A stretch of DNA of 64,000 nucleotides from an uncultured Clostridia bacterium (GTDB lineage Bacteria; Bacillota; Clostridia; Lachnospirales; CAG-274): positions 62,001-126,000 of the forward strand of contig CANRIS010000004.1 of the NCBI GenBank assembly GCA_947630725.1, given 5' to 3'. Below are positions 45,523 to 55,900 of this stretch, one piece after another (position 1 is the first letter of the stretch; every line of letters starts with the position of its first letter). The notes beneath the pieces are model-generated. The model did no database searches, was not told where the DNA came from, and was given only the letters and a program-made list of their open reading frames with translations. Made by a program: the position numbers and the translations under genes.

Positions 45523-46542
45523 GTGAAAGTATTGGTAACCGGCGGCTCGGGTTTTCTGGGGTCTATGTTGTGTTATTGTCTTGCTGATGCAGGATATGAG
45601 ATCATTTTGCTCGATTCCGATATTTTTGACGGAGAAAACAAAATCAAAAACTGTAGGTTTTATTTTGGCGACTGGGCAAACAAAAAGCTCCTGAGCAAAA
45701 TATTTGAAGAAAATCCGGGGATAGAAATTACGATACATTGTGCGGAAAAATCCTCTGTCGCAATGTCCATAGAGCATCCCTATGAATTTTATTCTCTGAA
45801 TGTTGTAAAGAGTATGGAGCTTTTCAGAAATCTCTGTGATCTCGGCTGCAGAAAGCTCATATTCTCATCATCTGCGGGAATGTACGATGACCTTCCCGGT
45901 TATATGGCTACGGAGCTGTCTCCCATAAAACCGAGAAGTCCTTTTACACGTTCAAAATATATGACCGAGCTTATACTCAGAGACTTCTGCAATGCCTATG
46001 GTCTCAGGTGCATAGCTTTGAGATACTTCAACCCCATAGGCGCCGACCCCAAGGGAAGAACAGGCCCCGATGCGGGCGTTAACAATCTTCTCAGAAGTCT
46101 CTTTGACATTATACAGGGAAAATCAAGGGAGTTTGTCATTACGGGTAACGACTGGATGACAAGAGACAACACATGTATAAGGGATTATATACACATATAT
46201 GACGCAGCTCAGGCAAATATAAAGGCTATAGAAAACTTCGACCATGCCTTTTCTCAGAAAAACAGCCATACCGATCTGAACTTTATAGCCCTCAACATAG
46301 GTTCGGGCGTTGACGTGACTGTCAGGGAATTTATATATGCTTTTGAAAATGTAACGGGAGAAAAAATCCCCATAACCTTCGGCCCCAGACGTCCCGGCGA
46401 CATAGGCGGCTCATACGCCAACATAAACCTTGCAAAAAGAGCCATACACTGGGAGCCTAAGCTGTCTGTCGAAGAAGCCATACTCGATTATATAAAATGG
46501 GAAGAACTGAAGGCAAGGTTTTATGAAAATTCGGTTAATTAA
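45523..46542 (+). CDS. GalE-like NAD-dependent epimerase with Tyr-to-Phe change at the catalytic site
   Basis: A 339-residue extended short-chain dehydrogenase closest to UDP-glucose 4-epimerase. It has the NAD loop TGGSGFLGS (residues 6-14), FSSSAGMY (catalytic Ser region, 114-121), LRYFNPIGADP and GRRPGD-like GPRRPGD. The YxxxK catalytic motif, which lies in SPYGxSK in GalE, reads SPFTRSK, so Tyr is Phe141 while Lys145 remains. This suggests loss or change of epimerase chemistry. The start is GTG at 45523 with GAGGTG 6 bases upstream; GTG at 45514 overlaps that site. It overlaps the next gene by 20 bases. Confidence 0.88.
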   Translation: MKVLVTGGSGFLGSMLCYCLADAGYEIILLDSDIFDGENKIKNCRFYFGDWANKKLLSKIFEENPGIEITIHCAEKSSVAMSIEHPYEFYSLNVVKSMELFRNLCDLGCRKLIFSSSAGMYDDLPGYMATELSPIKPRSPFTRSKYMTELILRDFCNAYGLRCIALRYFNPIGADPKGRTGPDAGVNNLLRSLFDIIQGKSREFVITGNDWMTRDNTCIRDYIHIYDAAQANIKAIENFDHAFSQKNSHTDLNFIALNIGSGVDVTVREFIYAFENVTGEKIPITFGPRRPGDIGGSYANINLAKRAIHWEPKLSVEEAILDYIKWEELKARFYENSVN

Positions 46543-47683
46543 CATACTGACAATTATTTTTATATTTGCGCTCACAGGCTGCGGAGGTCTTGCGGAAAGT
46601 ATGGACTCCATACCCGATGAAAAAGATGTCGGGGAGGAGGTCTCCGAGCCATCGAAGGCAGAAAAGCTTTTGGATGAAATGACTACCGATGAAAAACTGT
46701 ATCAGCTTTTCTTTGTCACGCCCGAGGAGCTTACGGGAGAGGAGACCTCAACAGACGGAGAAAAGACAGCCGAGGCTCTCGGCACCCTGCCCGTAGGCGG
46801 CATAATATATTTTTCGGATAATCTCATCTCAAAAGAACAAACCGAGGATATGCTTGAAAAAACCGCCGCAGCCTCGAAAATTCCGCTTTTTCTGGGAATT
46901 GACGAAGAAGGCGGCAGAGTTTCGAGACTTGGCGGCAATCCCCTTATGGGCTCAGATGCCGTACCTTCTATGGCGGAAATAGGCAAAAGCGGCGACAGCT
47001 CAAAGGCAGCAGAGGCAGCGCAGACCATAGGCAGCGAAATAAAGGAGCTTGGGTTCAATACGGACTTTGCTCCCGTTGCAGATGTACTCTCGAACACCGA
47101 CAATACCGAAATAGGCGATCGGTCATTTTCGTCCGATCCCGAAGTATGCAGCTCTATGGTAAGGGAGTTTGTCACGGCGCTTCAGAAAAACAACATCAGC
47201 GGCTGTCTTAAGCATTTTCCGGGTCACGGCAGCACATCGGCAAATTCTCACGAGGGGCGCAGCGAATCGCTCCGAACCCTTTCGGAGTTCCGTCAGACGG
47301 ATTTTCCGCCGTTTGCGGCAGGCATAGAGTCGGGAGTTGATTTTGTTATGGTATCCCATATGACCGCCCCCGACATTGACAGCGTGCCATGCTCTGTTTC
47401 CGAAAAGGTTATGTCTATGCTGAGAAACGACCTCGGCTTTGAAAATATAATTATTACCGATGCGCAGAATATGGGCGCAATAACAAGCCTCTATGCTCCG
47501 GGTGAAGCCGCCGTAGCCGCAATAAAGGCAGGAGCCGATATGGTTCTTATGCCCGAAAATCTTTCCGATGCATTCGAGAGGCTCCGCTTTGCAGTATATG
47601 TCGGAGACATTCCCGAAGAAAGAATCGACAAAAGCGTACTCAGAATACTTAAAATAAAAGAAAAAAGAGGTCTGCTTTCATAG
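46523..47683 (+). CDS. Glycoside hydrolase family 3 lipoprotein (NagZ-like)
   Basis: Predicted surface beta-N-acetylhexosaminidase that trims peptidoglycan or related glycans. The 386-residue protein begins with a lipoprotein signal ending LTGC (C20). The catalytic barrel has LFLGIDEEGGRVSRL near residue 125, CLKHFPGHGSTSANSHEG near residue 228 (with the His of the Asp-His dyad loop) and the nucleophile in IITDAQNMGAI near residue 311. Its ATG lies inside the epimerase gene by 20 bases, so translation is coupled. A terminator follows at 47663-47712. Confidence 0.9.
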   Translation: MKIRLINILTIIFIFALTGCGGLAESMDSIPDEKDVGEEVSEPSKAEKLLDEMTTDEKLYQLFFVTPEELTGEETSTDGEKTAEALGTLPVGGIIYFSDNLISKEQTEDMLEKTAAASKIPLFLGIDEEGGRVSRLGGNPLMGSDAVPSMAEIGKSGDSSKAAEAAQTIGSEIKELGFNTDFAPVADVLSNTDNTEIGDRSFSSDPEVCSSMVREFVTALQKNNISGCLKHFPGHGSTSANSHEGRSESLRTLSEFRQTDFPPFAAGIESGVDFVMVSHMTAPDIDSVPCSVSEKVMSMLRNDLGFENIIITDAQNMGAITSLYAPGEAAVAAIKAGADMVLMPENLSDAFERLRFAVYVGDIPEERIDKSVLRILKIKEKRGLLS

Positions 47684-47712
47684 GATACACCCTATGTCGG
47701 CAGATCTCTTTT
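47663..47712. terminator. Terminator between GH3 gene and kduI
   Basis: AAAAGAGGTCTGC pairs with GCAGATCTCTTTT (one G-U) and encloses a second hairpin CATAGG/CCTATG. It overlaps the last codons of the GH3 gene and can act in both directions. Confidence 0.7.
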
Positions 47713-47761
47713 GATTTGCTTATGATGTGATTATTATTTATTATTTATTATTTGATGGTTA

Positions 47762-48631
47762 TTATTTGAGATCTACGCACTTCAGGAAGTCCTGATCGTC
47801 ATAGTCCTTGTTTTCGCCTACCATACCCCAGATAAACGTATAAGCCTTTGTGCCTACGCCGCTGTGGATCGACCAGCTCGGAGATATAACGGCAGATTCG
47901 TTCTTCATAACGATATGTCTTGTTTCCTCGGGCTTGCCCATCATATGGAAAACTACATTTTCATCATCCATATCGAAGTACAGATATACTTCCATTCGTC
48001 TTTCGTGTGTATGACAGGGCATTGTATTCCAGTTTGAGCCGGGTTCAAGCTTTGTGAGTCCCATAGCAAGCTGGCAGCTTCCGTACTCAACGCCGTCTCT
48101 TGCGGAAAGTCTGCCGAATACATCGTCATGTATATACTGATTGATAGTTCTCTTGTTGCAGTCCTCGAGAGAGCCCAAGGGCTTGTGGTTAGCATCGTCA
48201 TAGGAGATAAGAACCGTGGGATAGCTCTTATGAGCCGTACCTGAGTTCATATAGAATTTAGGCGGATTTGCAGCGTCCTTTGCATAGAAGGATATTGTCT
48301 TTGCGCCCATTCCTACATAAATAGCGTCGCCATTGTTAACAACATATTCCTTGCCGTCAACCTCTACAAAGCCGTCTCCGCCGATGTTGATAGCGCCGAG
48401 CTCTCTTCTCTGAAGAAAATAATCAGCCGCAAGCTCCTTGCTGCCTTCCAGCTTAAGGGGTTCGGTCGTAGGTGTGATGCCGCCGAAAATTATTCTGTCG
48501 TTGTGGCTGTATACGAGCTTTGCCTCTCCGGGTACAAAAACATTCTCAACAAGAAAATGCTCTCTGAGCTGCTCTGTCGTATAGTGCTTTACATCGTCAA
48601 AATGATTTGAATACCTTGTTTCTAAAGTCAT
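47762..48631 (-). CDS. kduI: 5-keto-4-deoxyuronate isomerase
   Basis: Converts 5-keto-4-deoxyuronate (from unsaturated pectin or glycosaminoglycan oligomers) to 3-deoxy-D-glycero-2,5-hexodiulosonate. The 289-residue cupin-like protein starts LETRYSNHFDDVKHYTTEQLREHFL, typical of KduI, and has the metal-binding PCHTHERRMEVYLYF near residue 200. The ATG follows AAGGAGG. It lies downstream of kdgK on the same strand. A kduD and a kdgA are not in this window. Confidence 0.96.
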   Translation of the reverse strand: MTLETRYSNHFDDVKHYTTEQLREHFLVENVFVPGEAKLVYSHNDRIIFGGITPTTEPLKLEGSKELAADYFLQRRELGAINIGGDGFVEVDGKEYVVNNGDAIYVGMGAKTISFYAKDAANPPKFYMNSGTAHKSYPTVLISYDDANHKPLGSLEDCNKRTINQYIHDDVFGRLSARDGVEYGSCQLAMGLTKLEPGSNWNTMPCHTHERRMEVYLYFDMDDENVVFHMMGKPEETRHIVMKNESAVISPSWSIHSGVGTKAYTFIWGMVGENKDYDDQDFLKCVDLK

Positions 48632-48656
48632 TTTATAAAGACCTCCTTAAAAATTC

Positions 48657-48681
48657 GGGGTGTTTTGCTTTAAAACACCCC
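48657..48681. terminator. Hairpin between kdgK and kduI
   Basis: GGGGTGTTTT (48657-48666) and AAAACACCCC (48672-48681) form a perfect 10-bp stem. T5 follows on the plus strand and TTTTT after a short gap on the minus strand, so in the kdgK-kduI direction it may be a partial terminator. Confidence 0.55.
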
Positions 48682-48704
48682 TTTTTGTTTGTCTGCGATT
48701 ATTA

Positions 48705-49736
48705 TTATCTCTGAACTCTTCCCGATGCGTCGCCGCCTGCAAGCGTTTCAACGTCTGCTCTTGTAACAAGGTTGAAGTCGCCGGGGATAGTATGCTTAAG
48801 AGCCGATGCAGCAACAGCAAACTCAAGAGCGTCCTTCATATTCTTTCCGTCAACAAGACCGCAGATAAGTCCGCCTGCGAAGGAGTCGCCGCCGCCTACT
48901 CTGTCTACGATGGGGTTAATGTCATACTTTTTGCTGTGATAGAACTCTCTTGTCTTTCCGTCCATAATGCAAGCCGACCAGCCGTTGTGCGAAGCCGAAT
49001 AGCTCTCACGAAGAGAAGAAATTATGTACTTGAAACCAAACTTGTCAGCCATCTGATTGAAGATGTCAACATAGCCTGCAAGCTCCAGCTCGCCCTGTGT
49101 TACGTCTGTGTTGCCGGGCTTGAAGCCGAGAACAAGCTCTGCGTCCTCTTCGTTACCGATACATACGTCAACATACTGCATAAGGTTTGTCATAACCTTC
49201 TGAGCCTTTTCGGACGACCACAATTTCTTACGGAAGTTAAGGTCAACTGATACGGTAACGCCGTGAGCCTTTGCAGCCTTAAGAGCAGCCTCTGTAACCT
49301 CTGCCGCAAGATCCGAAACTGCGGGAGTGATTCCCGTAAAGTGGAACCAGTCTGCATCCTCGAAGATAGCGTCAAAATCAAAAGCCTCGGCAGGAGCAGT
49401 TGCTATGGAAGAAGCAGCTCTGTCATAAACTACATTTGAAGCTCTCATTGATGCGCCTGTTTCGAGATAATAGATGCCAAGTCTGTAGCCGCATTTTGCG
49501 ATGTGCTTTGTGCAAACGCCGTACTTGTTGAGAGCAGCTACTGCGCAGGCTCCTATAGGATTGTCGGGAACAGCGGTTACAAATTCAGCCTCATGGCCAT
49601 AATTTGCAAGAGATACGGCTACGTTAGCCTCGCCGCCGCCATAATTAATATCAAACTGTGTAGCCTGAATGAACTTCTGGTTTCCGGGGGTCGAAAGTCT
49701 CAGCATTATTTCGCCCATAGTTACAACTTTTGCCAT
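48705..49736 (-). CDS. kdgK: 2-keto-3-deoxygluconate kinase (PfkB family)
   Basis: Phosphorylates KDG to KDPG in uronate catabolism. The 343-residue sugar kinase has the substrate motif GGGEANVAVSLANYG near residue 32 and the C-terminal PfkB signature VGGGDSFAGGLICGLVDGK near residue 280 with the catalytic aspartate. The partner kduI next door supports KDG rather than fructose or another sugar. The ATG follows AGGAGG. The last residues (GGDASGRVQR) are unremarkable. Confidence 0.92.
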   Translation of the reverse strand: MAKVVTMGEIMLRLSTPGNQKFIQATQFDINYGGGEANVAVSLANYGHEAEFVTAVPDNPIGACAVAALNKYGVCTKHIAKCGYRLGIYYLETGASMRASNVVYDRAASSIATAPAEAFDFDAIFEDADWFHFTGITPAVSDLAAEVTEAALKAAKAHGVTVSVDLNFRKKLWSSEKAQKVMTNLMQYVDVCIGNEEDAELVLGFKPGNTDVTQGELELAGYVDIFNQMADKFGFKYIISSLRESYSASHNGWSACIMDGKTREFYHSKKYDINPIVDRVGGGDSFAGGLICGLVDGKNMKDALEFAVAASALKHTIPGDFNLVTRADVETLAGGDASGRVQR

Positions 49737-50308
49737 TTGAAAATTCCTCCTGTTTTTCTTAAAATTTTGTCGGAAACTTATAAAATTTCACTTAACAAGT
49801 CCCCTATTTAATACAATTATACCATAATCTGCCGAGCATTTCAACCGCTTTTATAAAAATATTTCAAACCCTTATTTATGAAATAAATTTTCAAAATAAA
49901 ACCCACCGTTAAATATTTTAAGTATTTTCCAAAACTATATACTTGGTTGTAAACCCAAATAAAGCATGAAAAGTAAAAGTCATAACAAATTATACTATGG
50001 TACACATATAATAATCAAGAATTTAACAATAAAGTACATGTTATTAATAGTGAGTTGAAAAATTTATTGATAAAAGATTTTTTGATAATAAATTCTTTAC
50101 ATTTATTATTAATGCCTTTATTTACGCAATAAATTTCAAAAAGGTTTATATTATTAAAATAATTATTGTATAATACTACATTATGTTTTATAATAAAAGT
50201 GTATATTAATAAGTATTAATTATATAAAAGTTGATTTTTAATTCTGTAGTTTAATTTACAAATATCGAATGTAAATTTAATATTATTTATAAAAAAGAGG
50301 TGCGAAAT
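49737..50308. other. 572-base AT-rich intergenic region upstream of the three-gene module
   Basis: No ORF. A TATAAT at 50169-50174 with a weak TTATAT box 17 bases upstream (50146-50151) is a candidate promoter for the module. Two similar stretches, one near 49870-49897 and one near 50114-50141, share a CCTT-ATTTA...AATAAATTT-CAAAA pattern with inner symmetry and could be binding sites. The kdgK promoter must also lie at the left end. The base composition change begins here. Confidence 0.5.
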
Positions 50309-52522
50309 ATGGAAAACTGGAAATTCAGACCTAATACGCTTGTTACCAAAAATAAAGATTTATCAAATTCAGTTATTAATGAGTTGTATCTTGAAGGTAT
50401 AATTATGCGAGCTTGTGATGAACATGAATTGTCATATCCAAATGCCTTTATGTACAGAAATGAAAAAGAGGCCGAAAAACCTTGGGGTAAATACAAAAAA
50501 ATTCAGAACAGAGTTTTTTTCAACGCATTTTCCAAAGTATGCAGAAATTTATGCATAAGCACCCGTAATGGCATAAATATAGATACTAAAATAAATTGTA
50601 TAGAAAGTGATGCAACCGCTGCCGAATTTATACTCGAAAATTATTCTGAAAATGTTACGGAATATAAAATTATAAGAGATATTTGTCATTACTCAAATAA
50701 TGACGGAAAACAAAATGGAATAAGCTATATGTGTCCATTCATAGGATATGACGAGATAGCTTTTCCTGTTTATTTATATGACAGGCCTATGGGTGTTCTT
50801 ATTGTTGGACAAATTCCTCTTGAAAGGCACAGGGAATCATATTACAAAAAGATCGAAAAGATTTATGAAAATCAAGACTTCTCAGAAAGTATTGATGAGT
50901 TAAAAAATAGTTTTAAACCTGTGAATAACCTTGAAGATATAGTAGATAAAGTAAAGGCTGCTGTTGCTGACATAGAAAAAGAGCTTATTGGTTCTTTTGA
51001 ATCAAGACAAAACAGATATGTAAATAAAGAAAGTAGACATTTAATCGAATTTTTCAGAAATAAATTAGAAGAAAATGATTTTTCGACAAAAGCAAGTAAT
51101 ACTAAAGATGTTTTTCCTGCGGAAAAATATTGTGACAAATACGATAAACTTGGAAAAATAGTCAATGATGTTATGAAAGAATTTTGTAAAAATATAGGTG
51201 TCGATGAATATACGGTATTTGTTCCCGAAAGTAAGAATCTTATAGACAATGATTACACCGTTCTTACTAACGATGCCTTAAAGCTGCATACAGATAATCA
51301 TGAATCGGGTATAAAGCCTTATTACTGCAATGATTTATACAAATATATAGATGGAGATTTATATAATCTTAATTTTATGCTTTTGTCAGATATTTCGGCT
51401 GTTCCAACATATCCTATAGCTTTGGTTATAAACCGAAATCCTGCATTTGAAAACGTAAATAATTCAGAGGAAAAGGACTGGCTTAAAAATAATCTTAAAA
51501 GTATATTTGATTCGGTCGTATCCTATATTCAGCTCATAGGAACAGAAATTAAATCCGATTATTTCAGAGTATATCTTGAAAATTCCATGAGCATTACAAG
51601 ACACGAACTGGGACAAAGCAGCAGCGGCAATAAAATACTGATAGAAAAATTTAAACAAGCAAGAAATAACCAAGGTGAATTATATTCAACATATAAACTT
51701 GATAAAAATCTTCAGAAGATATTAAATAACTTTCTTGATAACTGCGATATATGCATAGAAAACTTTGAAAGCTTTTTATATACATCAGAAATAAGGATAA
51801 ATGCCTCAAAATACCTGATTGATTTTTCTAACAAAGAAAATTGGTGTTATTTTTACCCTTATGAAAAATTTTTGTTTAAATGGAGCATTATTTTTAAAGA
51901 TTATGCAAAGGAAATGAAGCTCAGATTCAGTTTTCCTTTAATTGAACATTCTGATAAAACCAGACCAATGATGTATGGCGATCCAAATATGATAGAACAG
52001 GCTGCCTACAATCTTACATACAATGCCTTTAAATATGCGCTTAATGGCACCGAAATATATTTTGACTGCAAACTAAACAACGATAAATCAAAATACGAAA
52101 TTATTGTTAAAAATTTGGCTCATTCATTTAACGAAAACAATACGCACGATGAGTCGGAGAAAATATTTGAATATGGAAAAAGAGGATCAAACAATGAAAA
52201 AGAAGGCAGCGGTTTAGGGCTTTACCTTACAAAAAAAATTGCGCAGGCTCATGGAGGAGACGTTGAATGTATTACCAAAAAAATAAGTGATTATGATATT
52301 TCTTTAATAGATCTTTATATAAAATACTTTGATGAAAATAAAAAATCGTGTTCAGATAAAAAAATCTATGAAGAAATTAAACAAGAGATCATTGACATAG
52401 AAGACGACTATATCATCAGTCCCCTACCCGAAAATGCATTTACTCCCTTATATGTTAATGGCAATATCTGTAAAGGTACCACAGAGTTTACATTTATATT
52501 CTGGGTGCCTTATGTAAAGTGA
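50309..52522 (+). CDS. Sensor histidine kinase with PocR-like sensory domain
   Basis: Soluble 737-residue kinase, with no membrane segment. Residues about 20-175 resemble a PocR-type ligand-binding domain (CPFIGYDEIAFPVYL, then PMGVLIVGQIPLE). A second, GAF-like region spans about 270-410. The dimerisation helix carries the candidate phosphohistidine H432 in SITRHELGQ. The GHKL ATPase has the N box (NLTYNAFKYA, 568-577) and G2 GSGLGLYL (633-640), but the G1 region reads KNLAHSFNEN without the usual glycines. An extra tail of some 75 residues follows. GAGGTG at 50297 fits the ATG at 50309; a GTG at 50300 is rejected. The receiver gene starts 19 bases downstream. Confidence 0.85.
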   Translation: MENWKFRPNTLVTKNKDLSNSVINELYLEGIIMRACDEHELSYPNAFMYRNEKEAEKPWGKYKKIQNRVFFNAFSKVCRNLCISTRNGINIDTKINCIESDATAAEFILENYSENVTEYKIIRDICHYSNNDGKQNGISYMCPFIGYDEIAFPVYLYDRPMGVLIVGQIPLERHRESYYKKIEKIYENQDFSESIDELKNSFKPVNNLEDIVDKVKAAVADIEKELIGSFESRQNRYVNKESRHLIEFFRNKLEENDFSTKASNTKDVFPAEKYCDKYDKLGKIVNDVMKEFCKNIGVDEYTVFVPESKNLIDNDYTVLTNDALKLHTDNHESGIKPYYCNDLYKYIDGDLYNLNFMLLSDISAVPTYPIALVINRNPAFENVNNSEEKDWLKNNLKSIFDSVVSYIQLIGTEIKSDYFRVYLENSMSITRHELGQSSSGNKILIEKFKQARNNQGELYSTYKLDKNLQKILNNFLDNCDICIENFESFLYTSEIRINASKYLIDFSNKENWCYFYPYEKFLFKWSIIFKDYAKEMKLRFSFPLIEHSDKTRPMMYGDPNMIEQAAYNLTYNAFKYALNGTEIYFDCKLNNDKSKYEIIVKNLAHSFNENNTHDESEKIFEYGKRGSNNEKEGSGLGLYLTKKIAQAHGGDVECITKKISDYDISLIDLYIKYFDENKKSCSDKKIYEEIKQEIIDIEDDYIISPLPENAFTPLYVNGNICKGTTEFTFIFWVPYVK

Positions 52523-52541
52523 TTTAAGGAGGAAATTACTT

Positions 52542-52964
52542 ATGAAAATTTTTATTTTAGAGGATGATGCCAATGTGTTCATACTTGTAGATTGGCTCAG
52601 AGAAAAACATACGGTTATACACGCTAAAAACATAGAGGACGCAGTATACTATCTTGAATATGAAGAAGAAATAGGTCAATGTGATAAATTTATATTTGAT
52701 GCTGCTGTTCCGGCTGCAACAGTAGAACATTTGAATGGCGTAACAAAAAAATATAACAAAACACTTAATGGAATAGATCTGCTTATTGATAATATTAAAG
52801 CCTGGAATCTTGACAAGGATTTAAATAAAATCGCCATACTTACCGCATTTGATAAAAAGGTAAAAGATGAGCCAAAGCTGAAGGATTATATAAATAATAT
52901 AACCTTAATTTCAAAACACGGCAGCGATCTCGTAAATGATATTATAAATTTCTTAAATAAATAA
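52542..52964 (+). CDS. Stand-alone response-regulator receiver protein
   Basis: A 140-residue divergent receiver domain with no output domain. The acidic pair D8/D9 in FILEDDA, phosphoacceptor D53 in FIFDAAVP, T101 in AILTAF and K125 in LISKHG are all in place. An insertion of about 20 residues follows D53 (VEHLNGVTKKYNKTLNG). AAGGAGG precedes the ATG. It sits between the kinase and the HD-GHKL gene with 18-19-base gaps, so it is likely the kinase's substrate and a protein-interaction switch for the third protein. Confidence 0.8.
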   Translation: MKIFILEDDANVFILVDWLREKHTVIHAKNIEDAVYYLEYEEEIGQCDKFIFDAAVPAATVEHLNGVTKKYNKTLNGIDLLIDNIKAWNLDKDLNKIAILTAFDKKVKDEPKLKDYINNITLISKHGSDLVNDIINFLNK

Positions 52965-52982
52965 AATTTTGGGAGGTACTAT

Positions 52983-55900
52983 ATGGCTGAAAAAGGATGT
53001 TGTTCATGTTTTAAAGATACAGGTATGAAAATGGTTAAGGCAACTGTAAGTACAGTTGATATTCCATATACTATTGAAGAGCATTTAAGAAGTTTTAGAG
53101 ATGATGAAAACTATAACATTCTTTACAGCAGCTGGAAGCTGGAGAAAAAGGAGTATGAAAATCGACTTAAAAATGTTAATATACGATATCAGACCTACAG
53201 CGTCCACGATGCGTCTCATTCGGAAACTATACTTAGGCAGATAGAATTTTTTTTGGGTAAAAATCGCATAAAACAGCTTTCTCCAACAGACACATGGCTT
53301 ATATTGGAATGCGCTTATTGTCACGATTTAGGCATGATAGTTACTGCTCATGACCTTTATAACGAACTTTCGTCATACGGAAAAGACGACTTTGACGAGC
53401 TTTCAAAGAGAATGTACGAAAGCAATAATGCTGATGTAGTTATGGCATGGAGTTATCTCGAGCCGCTGTTCAGACACAGCACAAAAAAAATTTGTAATGA
53501 TAAATGTAATTGTAACGAAATTTTTGATAACTACAATAATGAAAAGTATAAAAATTTGGAAGATCTTATTTCCATATTTCGTGGTGAGTGGTATGAATGG
53601 CCTATGCATTTCGTGAGCTCTTTTATGGTACTTATTCAGGAATGGTGCCGTCCGAAGCACGCTGAAATGTCCTACACTAAAATCGTTGATGAAATGGATG
53701 AAAAAACCTATGACGGGCTTATACCAAGAAGATTGAGGTATCTTATTGCCGATATATCAAAGCTTCATACAGACGAAAGAGAAAATGTAATAGCCACACT
53801 AAGTCGTGAAGTACAAGGCTTTTACGTTGATTATGCGCACCCAAGATTTGTAGCCATGCTCTTACGCATAGGCGATCTTTTGGATCTGGACAACAACAGA
53901 TTCAACAAATATCAGCTTGCAGTATCAGGCAATCCCAGCTATAACTCATTTGCGCATCAGCTTAAACACCATTCTATGAGAGATTTTCTCATTACACCGG
54001 AAGAAATCGAAGTTACCGCAAACTTCAGAACTGATGACGCCATGGCAATGCTGCAGAATAATCTTCTCCGAGAAATATTTGATTATGATATAGAAAAAGA
54101 TGAGGAAAAGAAAGAAAAAGCTGTGCTTTTGTCATTGAGGGCATTCAAGGAGCTAAGCGGTTGGTTAAAAATGCTTAGGGAAGAGCTATCTTATTTCAGC
54201 CAGAATTGGCTTAGCATTATACCAAAGGGATTTTCCGGCAACTGTCCTGTATTTCATACCGAGATTATTCTGCTTGACGGCGAAAACATAGATAAAGAGC
54301 TTTTGGATCTCAAATACCACATTACTGCCAAAAGAGCCGCAGAAATAATCGAGGGTTCAAGTTTATACAGAAATACATTTGATGCTTTTGTCAGGGAGGT
54401 TCTGCAGAATTCAATAGATGCAACCAAACGCCGTGTGTATAGAGAACTTAAGAAAAAAAATAAATCAGGATTCAGTAATCCGCTTGAATTTTTCAGATAT
54501 ATTTCTAACGATCTTGAGCAGATTTCCGTTTCAATAAATTGCACAATAGAAAACAAATGCTTCAACTTTACAATAAGAGACAATGGTATAGGTATTACGG
54601 CAAGTCGTCTAAAGGGTATGCAGCATATCGGGAATACATTTGACTTTGAGAGCATAAAAGAAGCTGAGGAAATGCCCTGTTGGTGGAAGCCTACGGGCTC
54701 CTTTGGCATAGGTATGCAGACGATATTTTATTTTACAAGAATGTTTACCCTTATGACCAGAACCGAAGAAGATAACCTCCTTAGAAAAATGAGATTTCAT
54801 TCGACGCAGATCGGTGGTAAAATTGATACTTTTTTCGTCAACGATAAAGTGCTGGCGCAGGATTTTGGTTATGGAACAAAACTTGAAATAAAGATTCCTC
54901 TTAATATAATGCAGCGTATGCAGGAAAGAGGAGGGCTTGATGGCGTTGATTATTTTGGAGATGAAATTGAGGAATACTTAAGCAGAATAAATATGACCCT
55001 TCAGCAAATAATTGGAAGTTTAAGCCTTCCCATTATAACATTGTCACCAATAAGCAAATATCCTACCCCGGACAGTTTTTTACTTAAAAGCTTTGGAAGA
55101 TATTTTATAAATATTGACAATAATAATTCATTTGTAACAAATGTATTGGAAGGAAAGTCTGCGGAGAGTTGCTGCGATTATCAACATGAAGGGTTTTCAT
55201 GCTGGAACTCAAAGACCAATATTCTTATAAGATACAGATGGATAAGATACGAAAAAGAATATTCAGGCGAAAATTTGAAAATATATTTTAATGAAATCCT
55301 TGTGGATGACAGACAGCTTCAGAATATGATAGACATAAAATTTTTTAATGTCGAAGTATATATATTTGATGCACATTCAGATGATTTTCTGGAAATAAAC
55401 AGAGATGATTTTTTGAGTGAAAAACATCAACAAATTATAGATTCAATAACAGAAACTCATTTTGAGTGTATAAAACTACTGTTGTCTGAAAATCTAACGC
55501 CAGAATATGATAAATATATATGGGAATCTGATAAAAAATCAGGTTATAAATACAGAGTCAAATGTTATCTGAATTTTCTATTAAACAAAACTAATGTTGA
55601 ACTGCGAACGGATATAGGTCTTAAATTATTCGAAAAAATAAATTCGATGATATTGCATCTTCATGACTCAAATGTTGATTTTTTACATACGGATGATATT
55701 GAAAGTATATGGTTAACAAATATAAAGAACAAATATTGCGGACATATGCGTTTATCTTCTACTGAAAGCGGGGACAATTATTACATAATTGAAGATGCTA
55801 TGTGTGGATACAGTAATCTCGCTGTCAATACAATCAAGTGTATTGAGGATATATATGGCTCTTATCTTGTATTATACAAAACAGGAGAAAGAAAAGGCAA

